Shown here: positions 15,746 through 26,113 of the stretch, in pieces
How the letters are laid out: every line of letters starts with the position of its first letter
Position numbering within the stretch: the stretch's first letter is position 1
Source of the DNA: Rhizobium herbae
Lineage (GTDB): Bacteria; Pseudomonadota; Alphaproteobacteria; Rhizobiales; Rhizobiaceae
DNA: 64,000 bases
Direction of reading: 5' to 3'
Assembly: GCF_017873135.1 (NCBI RefSeq)
Contig: NZ_JAGGJV010000002.1
Span: 675,432 to 739,431, forward strand
The notes under the pieces: generated by a model
Seen by the model: only the letters and a program-made list of their open reading frames with translations
Told to the model about the DNA's origin: nothing
Databases searched by the model: none
Position numbers and translations under genes: made by a program

Positions 15746-17352
15746 GCGAGGCTATGAAAACCGTCGGCGAAGTGCTGGTCGATCTGCTCGAAGCCAACGG
15801 CGTCGAAGTCGTCTTCGGCATTCCCGGCGTGCACACGGTCGAACTCTATCGCGGCCTTGCCGCCTCGAAGATCCGCCATGTGACGCCGCGCCACGAGCAA
15901 GGAGCGGGCTTCATGGCAGACGGCTATGCCCGCGTCAGCGGCAAGCCGGGCGTGGCGCTGGTCATCACCGGCCCGGGGCTGACCAACACCATCACCGCGA
16001 TGGCGCAGGCGCGGCAGGATTCGATCCCGATGCTGGTGATTTCCGGCGTCAACCGGCGCGATTCGCTCGGCCATGGCCGGGGCTTGCTGCATGAACTGCC
16101 GGACCAGCACGGCATGATCAAGACGCTGGCGCTCTATTCGCAGACGCTGCTCAACCCGGCCGATCTGGCGCCCGTCGTTGAGCGCGCCTTCGCCATCCTC
16201 ACCTCCGGCCGGCCGGGGCCGGTGCATATCGAAATTCCGACCGATGTCATGACGGCGCAGATTGCTGCACCACCGCTCAGAAAAGCGACGGCGACACGGC
16301 CAAGGGCCGATGCCGAGACTTTGCAGAAGGCGGCCATTCTCTGCGGTGATGCCCGCCGCCCTGTGATCATCTGCGGTGGCGGTGCCATCACGGCTGAAGC
16401 GGAGATCCAGGAACTGGCCGAGCGCATCGGCGCACCTGTCGTCATGACCGTTAATGCGCGCGGCATGCTCGCGGGTCACCCGCTGCGGGTTCCCGCAAGT
16501 CCCAGCCTCAAGGCCGTACGCTCGCTGGTCTCCGATGCCGATCTGGTGATCGCGCTCGGCACGGAAATGGGCCAGACCGACTATGACATGTACGCCGACG
16601 GTGGCTTTCCGATCCTCGGCAATCTGATCCGCACCGATATCGACGCGGCACAGCTGGCGCGCGGGCCGCATGCGGCGCTGTCGATCCTGTCGGGCGCCAA
16701 GGCTGCGGTCTCCGGCATTCTCGTGTTCCTCACGGCCAAGCCGGCAGAGAAGGCCAAGGAACGGGCGGCGGCCACGCGCAAGGCAGCGATGGCCGAACTG
16801 ACCGCAAAGATGCGGGCCGAAATCGCGGTGATCGACGCGATCTATCAGGCCCTGCCGGACTGCGTGATCGTCGGCGATTCCACGCAAGCTGTCTATGCCG
16901 GCAACCTCTATTGCGATGCGCCGAGGGCAAAGTCCTGGTTCAACTCCGCAACCGGTTTCGGTGCGCTCGGCTATGCGCCGCCGGCGGCTGTCGGTGCGGC
17001 CGTGGCCGATCCGGACAAGCCGGTCATCTGCCTTGTCGGCGACGGCGGCATCCAGTTTTCGCTGGCGGAATTGGGATCTGCCGCCGATATCAATGCCAAT
17101 GTTATTTTCCTGGTCTGGAACAATGATGGCTATCAGGAGATCGAGGCCTACATGGTCGAGTCCGGCATCACGCCGGAGGGCGTCAAACCGTCCGCGCCGG
17201 ATTTCCTGCTGGCAGCCGGAGCCTATGGCGTGCCGGCGGTGCGGCTCTCGAAAGCCGGCGATCTCGCGGCGGCACTGACCGAGGCCCGCAAACGCGGCGG
17301 TCCATCGCTGATCGAAATCCACCAGACGCGGACCGCGGGCGTGACGGCTTGA
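15742..17352 (+). CDS. aruI: Thiamine-diphosphate enzyme, probable 5-guanidino-2-oxopentanoate decarboxylase
   Basis: A 536-residue acetolactate-synthase-like enzyme with the full three-domain layout. The N-terminal pyrimidine-binding domain contains the activating Glu in VTPRHEQGAGFMADGYAR (~residue 53); a central domain follows (CGGGAITAEAEIQELAERIG). The C-terminal cofactor domain carries the GDG...NN motif (CLVGDGGIQFSLAELGSAAD, then WNNDGYQEIE). Coupling to an arginine transaminase by a four-base overlap makes decarboxylation of 2-ketoarginine the best guess. No regulatory subunit gene is adjacent, which argues against acetolactate synthase. The aldehyde dehydrogenase and guanidinobutyrase that would complete the route are not in this window. 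Confidence 0.78.
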   Translation: MSEAMKTVGEVLVDLLEANGVEVVFGIPGVHTVELYRGLAASKIRHVTPRHEQGAGFMADGYARVSGKPGVALVITGPGLTNTITAMAQARQDSIPMLVISGVNRRDSLGHGRGLLHELPDQHGMIKTLALYSQTLLNPADLAPVVERAFAILTSGRPGPVHIEIPTDVMTAQIAAPPLRKATATRPRADAETLQKAAILCGDARRPVIICGGGAITAEAEIQELAERIGAPVVMTVNARGMLAGHPLRVPASPSLKAVRSLVSDADLVIALGTEMGQTDYDMYADGGFPILGNLIRTDIDAAQLARGPHAALSILSGAKAAVSGILVFLTAKPAEKAKERAAATRKAAMAELTAKMRAEIAVIDAIYQALPDCVIVGDSTQAVYAGNLYCDAPRAKSWFNSATGFGALGYAPPAAVGAAVADPDKPVICLVGDGGIQFSLAELGSAADINANVIFLVWNNDGYQEIEAYMVESGITPEGVKPSAPDFLLAAGAYGVPAVRLSKAGDLAAALTEARKRGGPSLIEIHQTRTAGVTA

Positions 17353-17501
17353 GCCCGCTGCCGATCAGGATGTTCAACGGGTATGTCTGATGGTAAGATT
17401 TGACTTTGGCGGCGGGCGATGGTTCTTAGGGCCGCTTGCGCGCTGAATCGGCGTGCAGTTCGGTGATCTGCAGTGCAAGCAGCCCGCCAACGGGAAGGAC
17501 G

Positions 17502-17930
17502 ATGTCCTCAATGGGCATGAACGGCAACAGCATCGATCGCAGTCAGGCAGGCAGGCTTTTTGCCGTGCTCTGGATTCTGGCTGCCGCGCTTGCGATGCAG
17601 TTCGTCGCCTCGGCGCAAGGGTTCACGTCGCGGTTCTCGACGCAGCAGAGCGCCGGCAACTTCGCGGTTCCCGAGAGCGGCACCTCCGATACGACCCTCT
17701 CGCGGCATGTCATGCGCGCGTTTCCGGTGGCCGATCTGCGGTTCACCACGGATCGCGCGGATGGCAAGGCTTCTCCCGGAGGACCCGGTCCCTTCGTCCT
17801 GCCTGCCGCAGTCTTGATGGTGGCGGTATCCTACGGCGGCATGCCCGTCGCGGCTTTTTCTCAAGCCGTCGCCCTAGGCGGACGCGGCGATGTTGTCCGT
17901 GTTCGCGGGCCTCCGGTGCTTGACGCCTGA
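17502..17930 (+). CDS. Hypothetical membrane-anchored protein
   Basis: I do not recognise this protein of about 142 residues. It has an N-terminal hydrophobic segment (LFAVLWILAAALAMQFVASA), which could be a signal anchor or cleaved signal ending near AQG. A low-complexity Ser/Thr-rich middle follows, then a second hydrophobic stretch (FVLPAAVLMVAVSYGGMPVA). A GGAAGG lies just ahead of the ATGs at 17502 and 17511, so either may be the start. It sits alone between the arginine cluster and secDF. It could be a small envelope protein; coding status is likely but not certain. Confidence 0.45.
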   Translation: MSSMGMNGNSIDRSQAGRLFAVLWILAAALAMQFVASAQGFTSRFSTQQSAGNFAVPESGTSDTTLSRHVMRAFPVADLRFTTDRADGKASPGGPGPFVLPAAVLMVAVSYGGMPVAAFSQAVALGGRGDVVRVRGPPVLDA

Positions 17931-18039
17931 TTGCTGTCCTTGCAGGCAGCCCTTGCGCGTCGGCGCAATTTTCCTTGACGCATCACACCCGCGATCCTCG
18001 GCTTTGCCGGATGGACGTGGGCTATAATGGAACATCAAC

Positions 18040-20571
<2,532 letters not shown>

Positions 20572-20899
20572 TCAGCCGCGATGCAGCGAAATTGAAAGGG
20601 CGGCTTCGGCTGCCCTTTTTTTGTCCCATGAAGGGGCTACATATCGTCTGCGAACAAACGCGGGGCGGCGCTCTGAATTAGATCGTCGTTCTAAGATGTC
20701 GCAGTTATCGAATATCTTCTGCTTCATTTGACCAAAATGGCGAACGAAAGAGTATTATTTTTCGCATAACGCCAATTTTAGTTGACTAAATTGGTGGTCT
20801 ACTCTATTTTGTGATTGTCCGCTGCTGGATGAAGCAGAACGGAAGCTTGTAACCCCGCCCGGAAAGCATCCGACCGGGCCTTTGCCGAAGGAGAGAGCC
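20572..20899. other. Intergenic region with terminator and palindrome
   Basis: The 328 bases after secDF hold its terminator (20595-20622). They also hold an AT-rich stretch with an imperfect dyad CCAATTTTAGT-TG-ACTAAATTGG (20772-20794) that could be a regulator site, and a short CCCGG/CCGGG hairpin near 20859-20879 ahead of a small reading frame. No larger gene is visible. Confidence 0.5.
20595..20622 (+). terminator. Rho-independent terminator of secDF
   Basis: The stem AAAGGGCGGC (20595-20604) pairs with GCTGCCCTTT (20609-20618) around a TTCG tetraloop, with one G-T pair, and runs into seven Ts. It starts 24 bases after the secDF stop codon. Confidence 0.92.
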
Positions 20900-20995
20900 A
20901 TGTCTGACAATGCCCGCATCGCTGCTTTCCAAGGCATGCGTTCCTATTGTCGCGCAACGAAAGACCATTGCATTCGCATCTTCTGGCGAATGTGA
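20900..20995 (+). CDS. Possible 31-residue peptide
   Basis: An ATG with a good Shine-Dalgarno (AAGGAGAG, seven bases upstream) opens a 31-codon frame starting MSDNARIAAFQGMRSYCRAT and ending in TGA. The ribosome-binding site is better than that of most genes here, but the peptide has no recognisable family. It may be a genuine small protein, an upstream peptide, or the stub of a decayed gene. Confidence 0.3.
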   Translation: MSDNARIAAFQGMRSYCRATKDHCIRIFWRM

Positions 20996-21070
20996 ATCCA
21001 GGCAGTCCTTCTTTGAATTTATGCACGATTTTGAATGATCCGCGTCTGGGCGCGGCGGGAGCGTTATTCC

Positions 21071-21301
21071 ATGAACAAGCAAGTTATAGAGTTCGGCGGA
21101 GAAGCCGTCGGTGTCGTCGTCCCGGATGCGGACAGGTTGAAGTTCGTCGCAGTGAAGTATTCCGTCTGGGATCTGGATTCGCGGTACTTCCGCTCAGCCG
21201 ATGAGGCGAGGGCCGCGGTACGTCAGTTGATGGTTTCGCAGAGTGTTCGGCGGCCCGTGTTGCAATCCGCAGACACATCGATGGCATACGCTGCGGCGTA
21301 A
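21071..21301 (+). CDS. Small hypothetical protein
   Basis: A 76-residue soluble protein starting MNKQVIEFGGEAVGVVVPDA. It contains FVAVKYSVWDLDSRYFRSAD, a short alpha/beta pattern reminiscent of small rhizobial proteins of unknown function. I use the ATG at 21071 because the residues upstream of it (from 21035) are Arg-rich and look non-coding. It precedes the Rrf2 regulator gene by 150 bases but is separated from it by a strong hairpin. No function can be assigned. Confidence 0.55.
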   Translation: MNKQVIEFGGEAVGVVVPDADRLKFVAVKYSVWDLDSRYFRSADEARAAVRQLMVSQSVRRPVLQSADTSMAYAAA

Positions 21302-21404
21302 GCATAAATATGCGCGAAAACCGCAGTTCGGCCATCTTTTCACTAAATCGGTATATTGGCACGGCTTCTCATGTGATATGCCGGGTTATACAATGGCAAT
21401 CGGC

Positions 21405-21432
21405 AAATAGGCGCCGTTTTCAGCGCCTATTT
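21405..21432 (+). promoter_or_regulatory. Perfect 10-bp hairpin just upstream of the Rrf2 regulator gene
   Basis: AAATAGGCGC (21405-21414) pairs perfectly with GCGCCTATTT (21423-21432) around an eight-base loop, and the next gene starts 19 bases later. The downstream arm ends in ATTT but lacks a full T-tract, so it may be a weak terminator of the upstream small gene, an operator for autoregulation, or a 5' leader structure. Confidence 0.5.
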
Positions 21433-21451
21433 GTGAAAAGAGCGAACTGCG

Positions 21452-21916
21452 ATGCTGACGAAAAAAGGAAAATACGGATTGAAGGCGTTGGTCGACTTGG
21501 CCCGGCTTGATCCGGGCGAGACCGCTTTCATTACCGAGATTGCAAGCCGCAACAATATCCCGAAGAAGTTTCTCGACACGATTCTCCTGGAATTGCGCAA
21601 CGCCGGCATCCTGCGTTCGAAGAAGGGGCCGGGCGGCGGCTATTCCTTGTCGCGTCCCGCGTCGGAAATCCGCATTGGCCAGGTCGTCCGCACGTTGGAC
21701 GGCCCGCTGGCGCCGATCCGCTGTGCCAGCCGCACGGCCTATGAGGTCTGTGATGATTGCAACGATCCGGACACCTGCGAGGTTCGTCGCTCGATGACGA
21801 CGGTTCGCGATGCCATCGCTGATATTCTCGACACGATGACGCTGGAAGCCTTCGTCAGCAATCCCGGCCAGCCGATCCTTTCTGAAGACGAACTTGTCCC
21901 AAAGCGTGCCAGCTGA
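21452..21916 (+). CDS. Rrf2 family transcriptional regulator with probable Fe-S ligands
   Basis: A 154-residue winged-helix regulator of the Rrf2/IscR/RirA family. The opening KKGKYGLKALVDLA and the recognition region IPKKFLDTILLELRNAGILR, then SKKGPGGGYSLSRP (~36-69), are diagnostic. Four cysteines at 91, 100, 103 and 109 lie where IscR and RirA hold their Fe-S cluster, so a cluster-sensing or redox role is likely. It is not obviously RirA or IscR itself, since there is no iron or isc gene next to it. A strong hairpin precedes the gene and may be involved in its control. Confidence 0.88.
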   Translation: MLTKKGKYGLKALVDLARLDPGETAFITEIASRNNIPKKFLDTILLELRNAGILRSKKGPGGGYSLSRPASEIRIGQVVRTLDGPLAPIRCASRTAYEVCDDCNDPDTCEVRRSMTTVRDAIADILDTMTLEAFVSNPGQPILSEDELVPKRAS

Positions 21917-22043
21917 CTCCGGGAAGCCATTTATGGTGCTGATTTGCCGGAATTGCCGGGAAAGTGCGCAATTTAGCCGTTTTGGTTTGATCTGAAAGCG
22001 CTCCGGCTGTAACCGGATACGCAATGATGGTTTTGGAGTGGCA

Positions 22044-23057
22044 ATGATGGGTCTCAGGCAAGTCGATATGAACACCGCTGAAGAACGTACCGTGTTTGAA
22101 TCGATCGGACGATCCATCGCCACGGCCGTCGATGGGATCAATGCGCTTGCTGCCTGTTTTGCCGCCGATCAAATCCTTTCGCGCAGTCTTGTCGATGCCG
22201 TCGAACTGATCGCGCGCGGCCGCGGCCGCGTGGTCGTTTCCGGTATCGGCAAGAGCGGGCATATTGGCCGCAAGATCGCCGCAACCATGGCATCGACCGG
22301 GACCTCCGCCTATTTCGTACATCCGACGGAAGCCAGCCATGGCGATCTCGGCATGATCACGTCGGATGATCTGCTCATTCTTCTTTCCTGGTCCGGAGAG
22401 ACGGTCGAACTCGGAAATATGCTGACCTATGCCAAGCGCTTCAGCGTTCCGATCGTCGCGGTCACATCTAACTCCGAAAGCGTGCTTGCACGCAATTCCA
22501 CTGTCGCCATCACTCTGCCGAAGGTTCAGGAGGCATGCCCGCACGGATTGGCGCCGACGACGTCGGCGATGCTGCAGCTGGCTGTGGGCGACGCGCTGGC
22601 AATAGCGCTTCTTGAGAGGCGCGGCTTCTCGGCACAGGACTTCAAGACGTTTCATCCGGGCGGCAAGCTCGGTTCGCAGCTGCTTCTCGTCCACGAGCTT
22701 GCGCATGATGGCGAAGCAATTCCTTTGCTGCCGCTCGGCAGTCCGATGGGCGACGCGGTTATCCAGATGTCGTCCAAAGGTTTCGGCGTCGTTGGAGTTA
22801 CCGACGCCTCCGGCAAACTTGTCGGCGTAATTACCGATGGCGATTTGCGCCGCCATATGTCTCACGATCTGCTTCTCGAAACTGTAGACTCGGTGATGTC
22901 GCACCATCCCAGGGTTATCAAGAGCAGTGTACTGGCAAGCGCGGCAATGGAAATCATGCAGTCGCAGAAGGTGACCGTGCTGTTTTTGGTCGATGAGTTC
23001 GATTTGCCGAGTGGTATACTGCATATCCACGACTTGCTGCGCGCAGGCGTTGCCTGA
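22044..23057 (+). CDS. kpsF: Arabinose-5-phosphate isomerase, KpsF/GutQ family
   Basis: A 337-residue isomerase that makes arabinose 5-phosphate from ribulose 5-phosphate, the first step toward Kdo. The N-terminal SIS domain shows VVVSGIGKSGHIGRKIAATM, HGDLGMI and LSWSGETVELGNM (~50-130). Two CBS domains follow in the C-terminal 120 residues (VGVTDASGKLVGVITDGDLR). I choose the ATG at 22044, eight bases from a GGAG, over the GTG at 22038. It heads a plus-strand capsule export series, so it probably supplies Kdo for the KpsC/KpsS-made lipid linker; a housekeeping copy (kdsD) is expected elsewhere. Confidence 0.92.
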   Translation: MMGLRQVDMNTAEERTVFESIGRSIATAVDGINALAACFAADQILSRSLVDAVELIARGRGRVVVSGIGKSGHIGRKIAATMASTGTSAYFVHPTEASHGDLGMITSDDLLILLSWSGETVELGNMLTYAKRFSVPIVAVTSNSESVLARNSTVAITLPKVQEACPHGLAPTTSAMLQLAVGDALAIALLERRGFSAQDFKTFHPGGKLGSQLLLVHELAHDGEAIPLLPLGSPMGDAVIQMSSKGFGVVGVTDASGKLVGVITDGDLRRHMSHDLLLETVDSVMSHHPRVIKSSVLASAAMEIMQSQKVTVLFLVDEFDLPSGILHIHDLLRAGVA

Positions 23058-23127
23058 GCGGATCTGTCTGCGCCGGATGAACGCGTGACGGCACATCTCA
23101 CGTTGCCGCGCGGTACGACGGCGTATT

Positions 23128-24522
23128 TTGATATCGCGCCGCTCGTGGCAAGTGGAACTGGAAAAACGGCTTTGCGAGCAGATAGCCTTGCCTAACCTAC
23201 ACGAGTATTCACCTCCGGGTCCCGACCGGACAAATGATGCAAAGCCTGCGGTGTCCGGCGTTGTGCCCGACGCAATCCCGACTTTCGCTTTCCACATCAA
23301 CGGTTGGAAGCGGGCTGTTTTCCGGCGTTATTTTCCGAAGCATGCCTTTACGTTCGTGCCGATGTATACGCGGGAGAATGAATTTGAGGAGGTCTGGGCG
23401 GCCAGGATTCTACGGGAGGAAAATCCGCAAATATTTGTCTGGAGCCTGAGGGCGCCGGACGGGTTGCGTGATTTTGCGTTAAAGCACGGCATTCCGGTTT
23501 TCTTCATCGAAGACGGCTTCATCCGCTCGGTGGAAGCCAATGCCAGCCGGACGCCACCGCTTTCCCTCGCTCTCGACACGGGAACCGCCTATTTCGACTG
23601 CCGGGAACCGTCGGACCTCGAGCGCTTGCTCGCCACCTACGATTTCGACAGCGCGCCCGAGCTTTTGGGACGCGCAGCAGCGGGCATCCGCTTTTTGCTG
23701 GAGACTGGCGTCAGCAAGTACAACAGCAATGCCAAAGCGGACATTGAAAGCCTCTATGGCCCGAAATCCGGCAAGCGCGTGCTGGTGATCGGCCAGGTCG
23801 AGGATGACGCCTCCATCCAGTTCGGCTGCCTGCCCGCGATTACCAACAACGATCTGGTCCGGCTTGCAGCGCAGGAAAATCCGGGCGCACAGATCATCTA
23901 CAAGCCACACCCGGACATCCTCAGCCGGGTTCGCCTGGCTCAGTCGAATCCGCAGGATGTTGGTCATCTCTGTACTGTCCTCACGCAACCGCTGCCGATG
24001 GCTCACGCTTTCGAGACGATCGATCATGTCTATACGATCACATCGCTCGCTGGCTTCGAGGCGTTGTTGCGGGGCATAAAAGTCACCGCCTATGGATGCC
24101 CCTTTTATGCGGGCTGGGGGCTGACAGATGATCGCCAGCCCAATCCGCGCCGCGGCCGCGCCTTGACGATCGAGGCATTATTTGCCGGTGCTTATCTCCT
24201 CTATCCGCGTTATTTCGATCCCGGTACGGGCAAGGAAGTGTCTTTTGAGGAAACGGTCGATGGAATCAGGCTTTATTTCTCCACGCCGAAGGCTCTCGGC
24301 GATCCACGCCAGCCGTCGGGCCCACAATGGCAGGCATGGGGTCCCTACGGCATACTCGGTTGGCGGCATTTGCTGACGCCGCTGGTTTCGCCGGTGATCG
24401 CGAGGATCGGGCATGGCCGTGACGCGGAGAACTATCGGGCGGATCCCATTCAGTTCTTCCGCGAGCTTTCCAATCCGAAGTTCAGGTTGATCGGACGTGT
24501 CCTGTATCCGTTCGACAGATAG
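23128..24522 (+). CDS. kpsC: Capsule export protein KpsC/LpsZ-like beta-Kdo transferase
   Basis: A 464-residue capsule-synthesis domain protein. KpsC and KpsS build the beta-Kdo linker on the lipid anchor of group 2 capsules at the cytoplasmic face. It shows FFIEDGFIRSVEANASRTPP, the VIGQVEDDASIQFG strand, the YKPHPD motif, and GFEALLRGIKVTAYGCPFYA followed by GWGLTDD, all in the KpsC pattern. E. coli KpsC has two such halves in about 675 residues; this is a single-module version, like rhizobial LpsZ/RkpZ. The annotated start is TTG at 23128 with a weak Shine-Dalgarno, and the true start may be a GTG a few codons on. Confidence 0.85.
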   Translation: MISRRSWQVELEKRLCEQIALPNLHEYSPPGPDRTNDAKPAVSGVVPDAIPTFAFHINGWKRAVFRRYFPKHAFTFVPMYTRENEFEEVWAARILREENPQIFVWSLRAPDGLRDFALKHGIPVFFIEDGFIRSVEANASRTPPLSLALDTGTAYFDCREPSDLERLLATYDFDSAPELLGRAAAGIRFLLETGVSKYNSNAKADIESLYGPKSGKRVLVIGQVEDDASIQFGCLPAITNNDLVRLAAQENPGAQIIYKPHPDILSRVRLAQSNPQDVGHLCTVLTQPLPMAHAFETIDHVYTITSLAGFEALLRGIKVTAYGCPFYAGWGLTDDRQPNPRRGRALTIEALFAGAYLLYPRYFDPGTGKEVSFEETVDGIRLYFSTPKALGDPRQPSGPQWQAWGPYGILGWRHLLTPLVSPVIARIGHGRDAENYRADPIQFFRELSNPKFRLIGRVLYPFDR

Positions 24523-24686
24523 CGGGTTTCGTGACATTTGCCTGAAAATAGGCACTATAGAATGTTACCTTGAAACGGAGCGCAAGCTGCGGGGACCGGA
24601 CAGGCGCAAGCAAGATTGAGTACCCATGGCATCAATGGACTCCAATTGGCGCTGTTTGCGTCTTGAAGTGAGAAAGAGCAGTTTCG
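24523..24686 (+). promoter_or_regulatory. Gap with candidate promoter ahead of kpsM
   Basis: The 164 bases separate kpsC from kpsM. TGACAT (24531-24536), an 18-base spacer and TATAGA (24555-24560) make a plausible promoter, and the spacer contains a TGCCT/AGGCA hairpin. A separate promoter would let the exporter genes be transcribed independently of kpsF-kpsC. Confidence 0.35.
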
Positions 24687-25457
24687 TTGGGACACGTCTA
24701 CACACATGCGCGGGTCGTTGCCGCCTTGCTGATCCGCGAAATAGCGGCACGGTTCGGCAGCAAGCCTGGTGGTTACGTCTGGGCGTTGCTCGACCCCGCG
24801 GCGCATGTGCTGCTGCTGACGATCGCCTTTCAAGCGATTGCTCGGGCGCCGGCGCTCGGCGTCAGTTTCCCGCTGTTCTTTGCAACGGGGTATGTCGCCT
24901 TTCAGTTCTACCAGGCGATGACATCCTATCTGAACGGTGCGGTCAGGGCGAACAAGTCGTTGCTCAACTATCCTAGCGTCGCGCCCATCGATACGGTCGT
25001 CGCGCGCTATTTCCTGCAATTCGGCACGACGGCCATGGTTGCCGTCGTCATTCTCGGTGTGATCGTTGTCTGGATGCGGGTGCCGCCGGAGCTGTCATGG
25101 CCGCCGATCCTGGAAGCAGCTTTCGTCGGGAGCGTACTGGGTCTGGGGGTCGGGCTGATCAACAATGTCATGTTCGTCAAGTATCCGCTTTACGAGAAGG
25201 TTTTCAACATCGTCAACAGACCGCTCATGTTGATCTCCGGCATCTTCTTCCTGCCGGATGCTATTCCGCATCCCTATCGCGAAATTATTCTTCTCAATCC
25301 GCTCACTCATTTGATCATGCGTTTCAGGACGGGATTTTACGACGAATACAGGGCCATAGGGCTCGATATGTCCTATGCCCACATGTTCGCATTTTTGACA
25401 TTGTTTTTTGGAATGCTATTGTTCTCTGCGTCTTCCACTCTGTTGAGAAATGAATGA
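24687..25457 (+). CDS. kpsM: Capsular polysaccharide ABC transporter permease (KpsM/RkpT)
   Basis: A 256-residue ABC-2 type permease that moves the finished lipid-linked capsule across the inner membrane. The N-terminus VVAALLIREIAARFGSKPGG precedes YVWALLDPAAHVL, the usual KpsM/Wzm opening. Six hydrophobic segments follow, and the family signature SGIFFLPDAIPHPYREIILL then NPLTHLIMRFRTGFY is near residues 190-225. The start is TTG at 24687; no in-frame ATG gives a better N-terminus. It overlaps the ATPase gene by four bases. In S. meliloti the equivalent is RkpT. Confidence 0.93.
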   Translation: MGHVYTHARVVAALLIREIAARFGSKPGGYVWALLDPAAHVLLLTIAFQAIARAPALGVSFPLFFATGYVAFQFYQAMTSYLNGAVRANKSLLNYPSVAPIDTVVARYFLQFGTTAMVAVVILGVIVVWMRVPPELSWPPILEAAFVGSVLGLGVGLINNVMFVKYPLYEKVFNIVNRPLMLISGIFFLPDAIPHPYREIILLNPLTHLIMRFRTGFYDEYRAIGLDMSYAHMFAFLTLFFGMLLFSASSTLLRNE

Positions 25458-26113
25458 TCAGGCTTGAGCAGGCGACGAAGTTCGCGCGAACCAAAGGCAT
25501 TCACAAGCCGATTATCGACCGCGTCTCTCTTGTCTTGCCGCGGGGGAAGAGCATTGGGCTGCTTGGTCGCAACGGCGCAGGCAAATCGACTTTGCTCCGT
25601 CTCATCGCCGGGACGATCAGGCTGGACAGTGGCAAGATCATTCGGCAGGGAAAGGTTTCTTGGCCGCTCGGGTTTCAGGGAAGCTTCCAAGGGACGATGA
25701 CCGGCGAACAAAACGTTCGTTTCGTCGCGCGCATTTACGGCGTCGATACGCGTGAACTGATAGACTATGTCGAAGACTTCGCGGAACTCGGACCTTTCTT
25801 CAAGGCGCCGGTTAGGACTTATTCGTCGGGCATGAAGGCCAGGCTCGCCTTCGGATTGAGCATGGGCGTGAATTTCGATTACTATCTCGTTGATGAAATC
25901 ACTGCCGTCGGCGATGTGAATTTCAAGAAAAAGTGCCGCGTTGTATTCGATAGCAGGTTGCAGGATTCCGATGTGATCATGGTTTCTCACAGCACATCAA
26001 CCATTCGCGATTATTGTGATTGCGGGCTGGTTATGGAAAATGGCAAATTAACTTATTATGACGATATTGAGGACGCAATCCGCGCCCACAATGGCAATAT
26101 GAAGGAACGGTAG
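25454..26113 (+). CDS. kpsT: Capsular polysaccharide ABC transporter ATP-binding protein (KpsT/RkpS)
   Basis: A 219-residue ATPase of the polysaccharide export class. Walker A is GLLGRNGAGKSTLLRLIAG, the signature region is VRTYSSGMKARLAFGLSMG, and the Walker B/switch is YYLVDEITAVGDVNFKKKC, which is the form specific to KpsT and Wzt. The protein is the short KpsT type with no C-terminal carbohydrate-binding extension, as expected for capsules exported on a lipid anchor rather than capped O-antigens. It overlaps kpsM by four bases and abuts kpsE directly. Confidence 0.95.
   Translation: MIRLEQATKFARTKGIHKPIIDRVSLVLPRGKSIGLLGRNGAGKSTLLRLIAGTIRLDSGKIIRQGKVSWPLGFQGSFQGTMTGEQNVRFVARIYGVDTRELIDYVEDFAELGPFFKAPVRTYSSGMKARLAFGLSMGVNFDYYLVDEITAVGDVNFKKKCRVVFDSRLQDSDVIMVSHSTSTIRDYCDCGLVMENGKLTYYDDIEDAIRAHNGNMKER

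Noticed and set aside
15436..17322. Minus-strand frame of about 628 codons opposite aruI
   Set aside because: It is an antisense shadow of a well-defined thiamine-diphosphate enzyme and lacks any motif of its own.
24626..24976. Frame beginning MASMDSNWRC overlapping kpsM
   Set aside because: It runs out of frame through kpsM, which has a full KpsM signature from its TTG start; no frameshift is needed.
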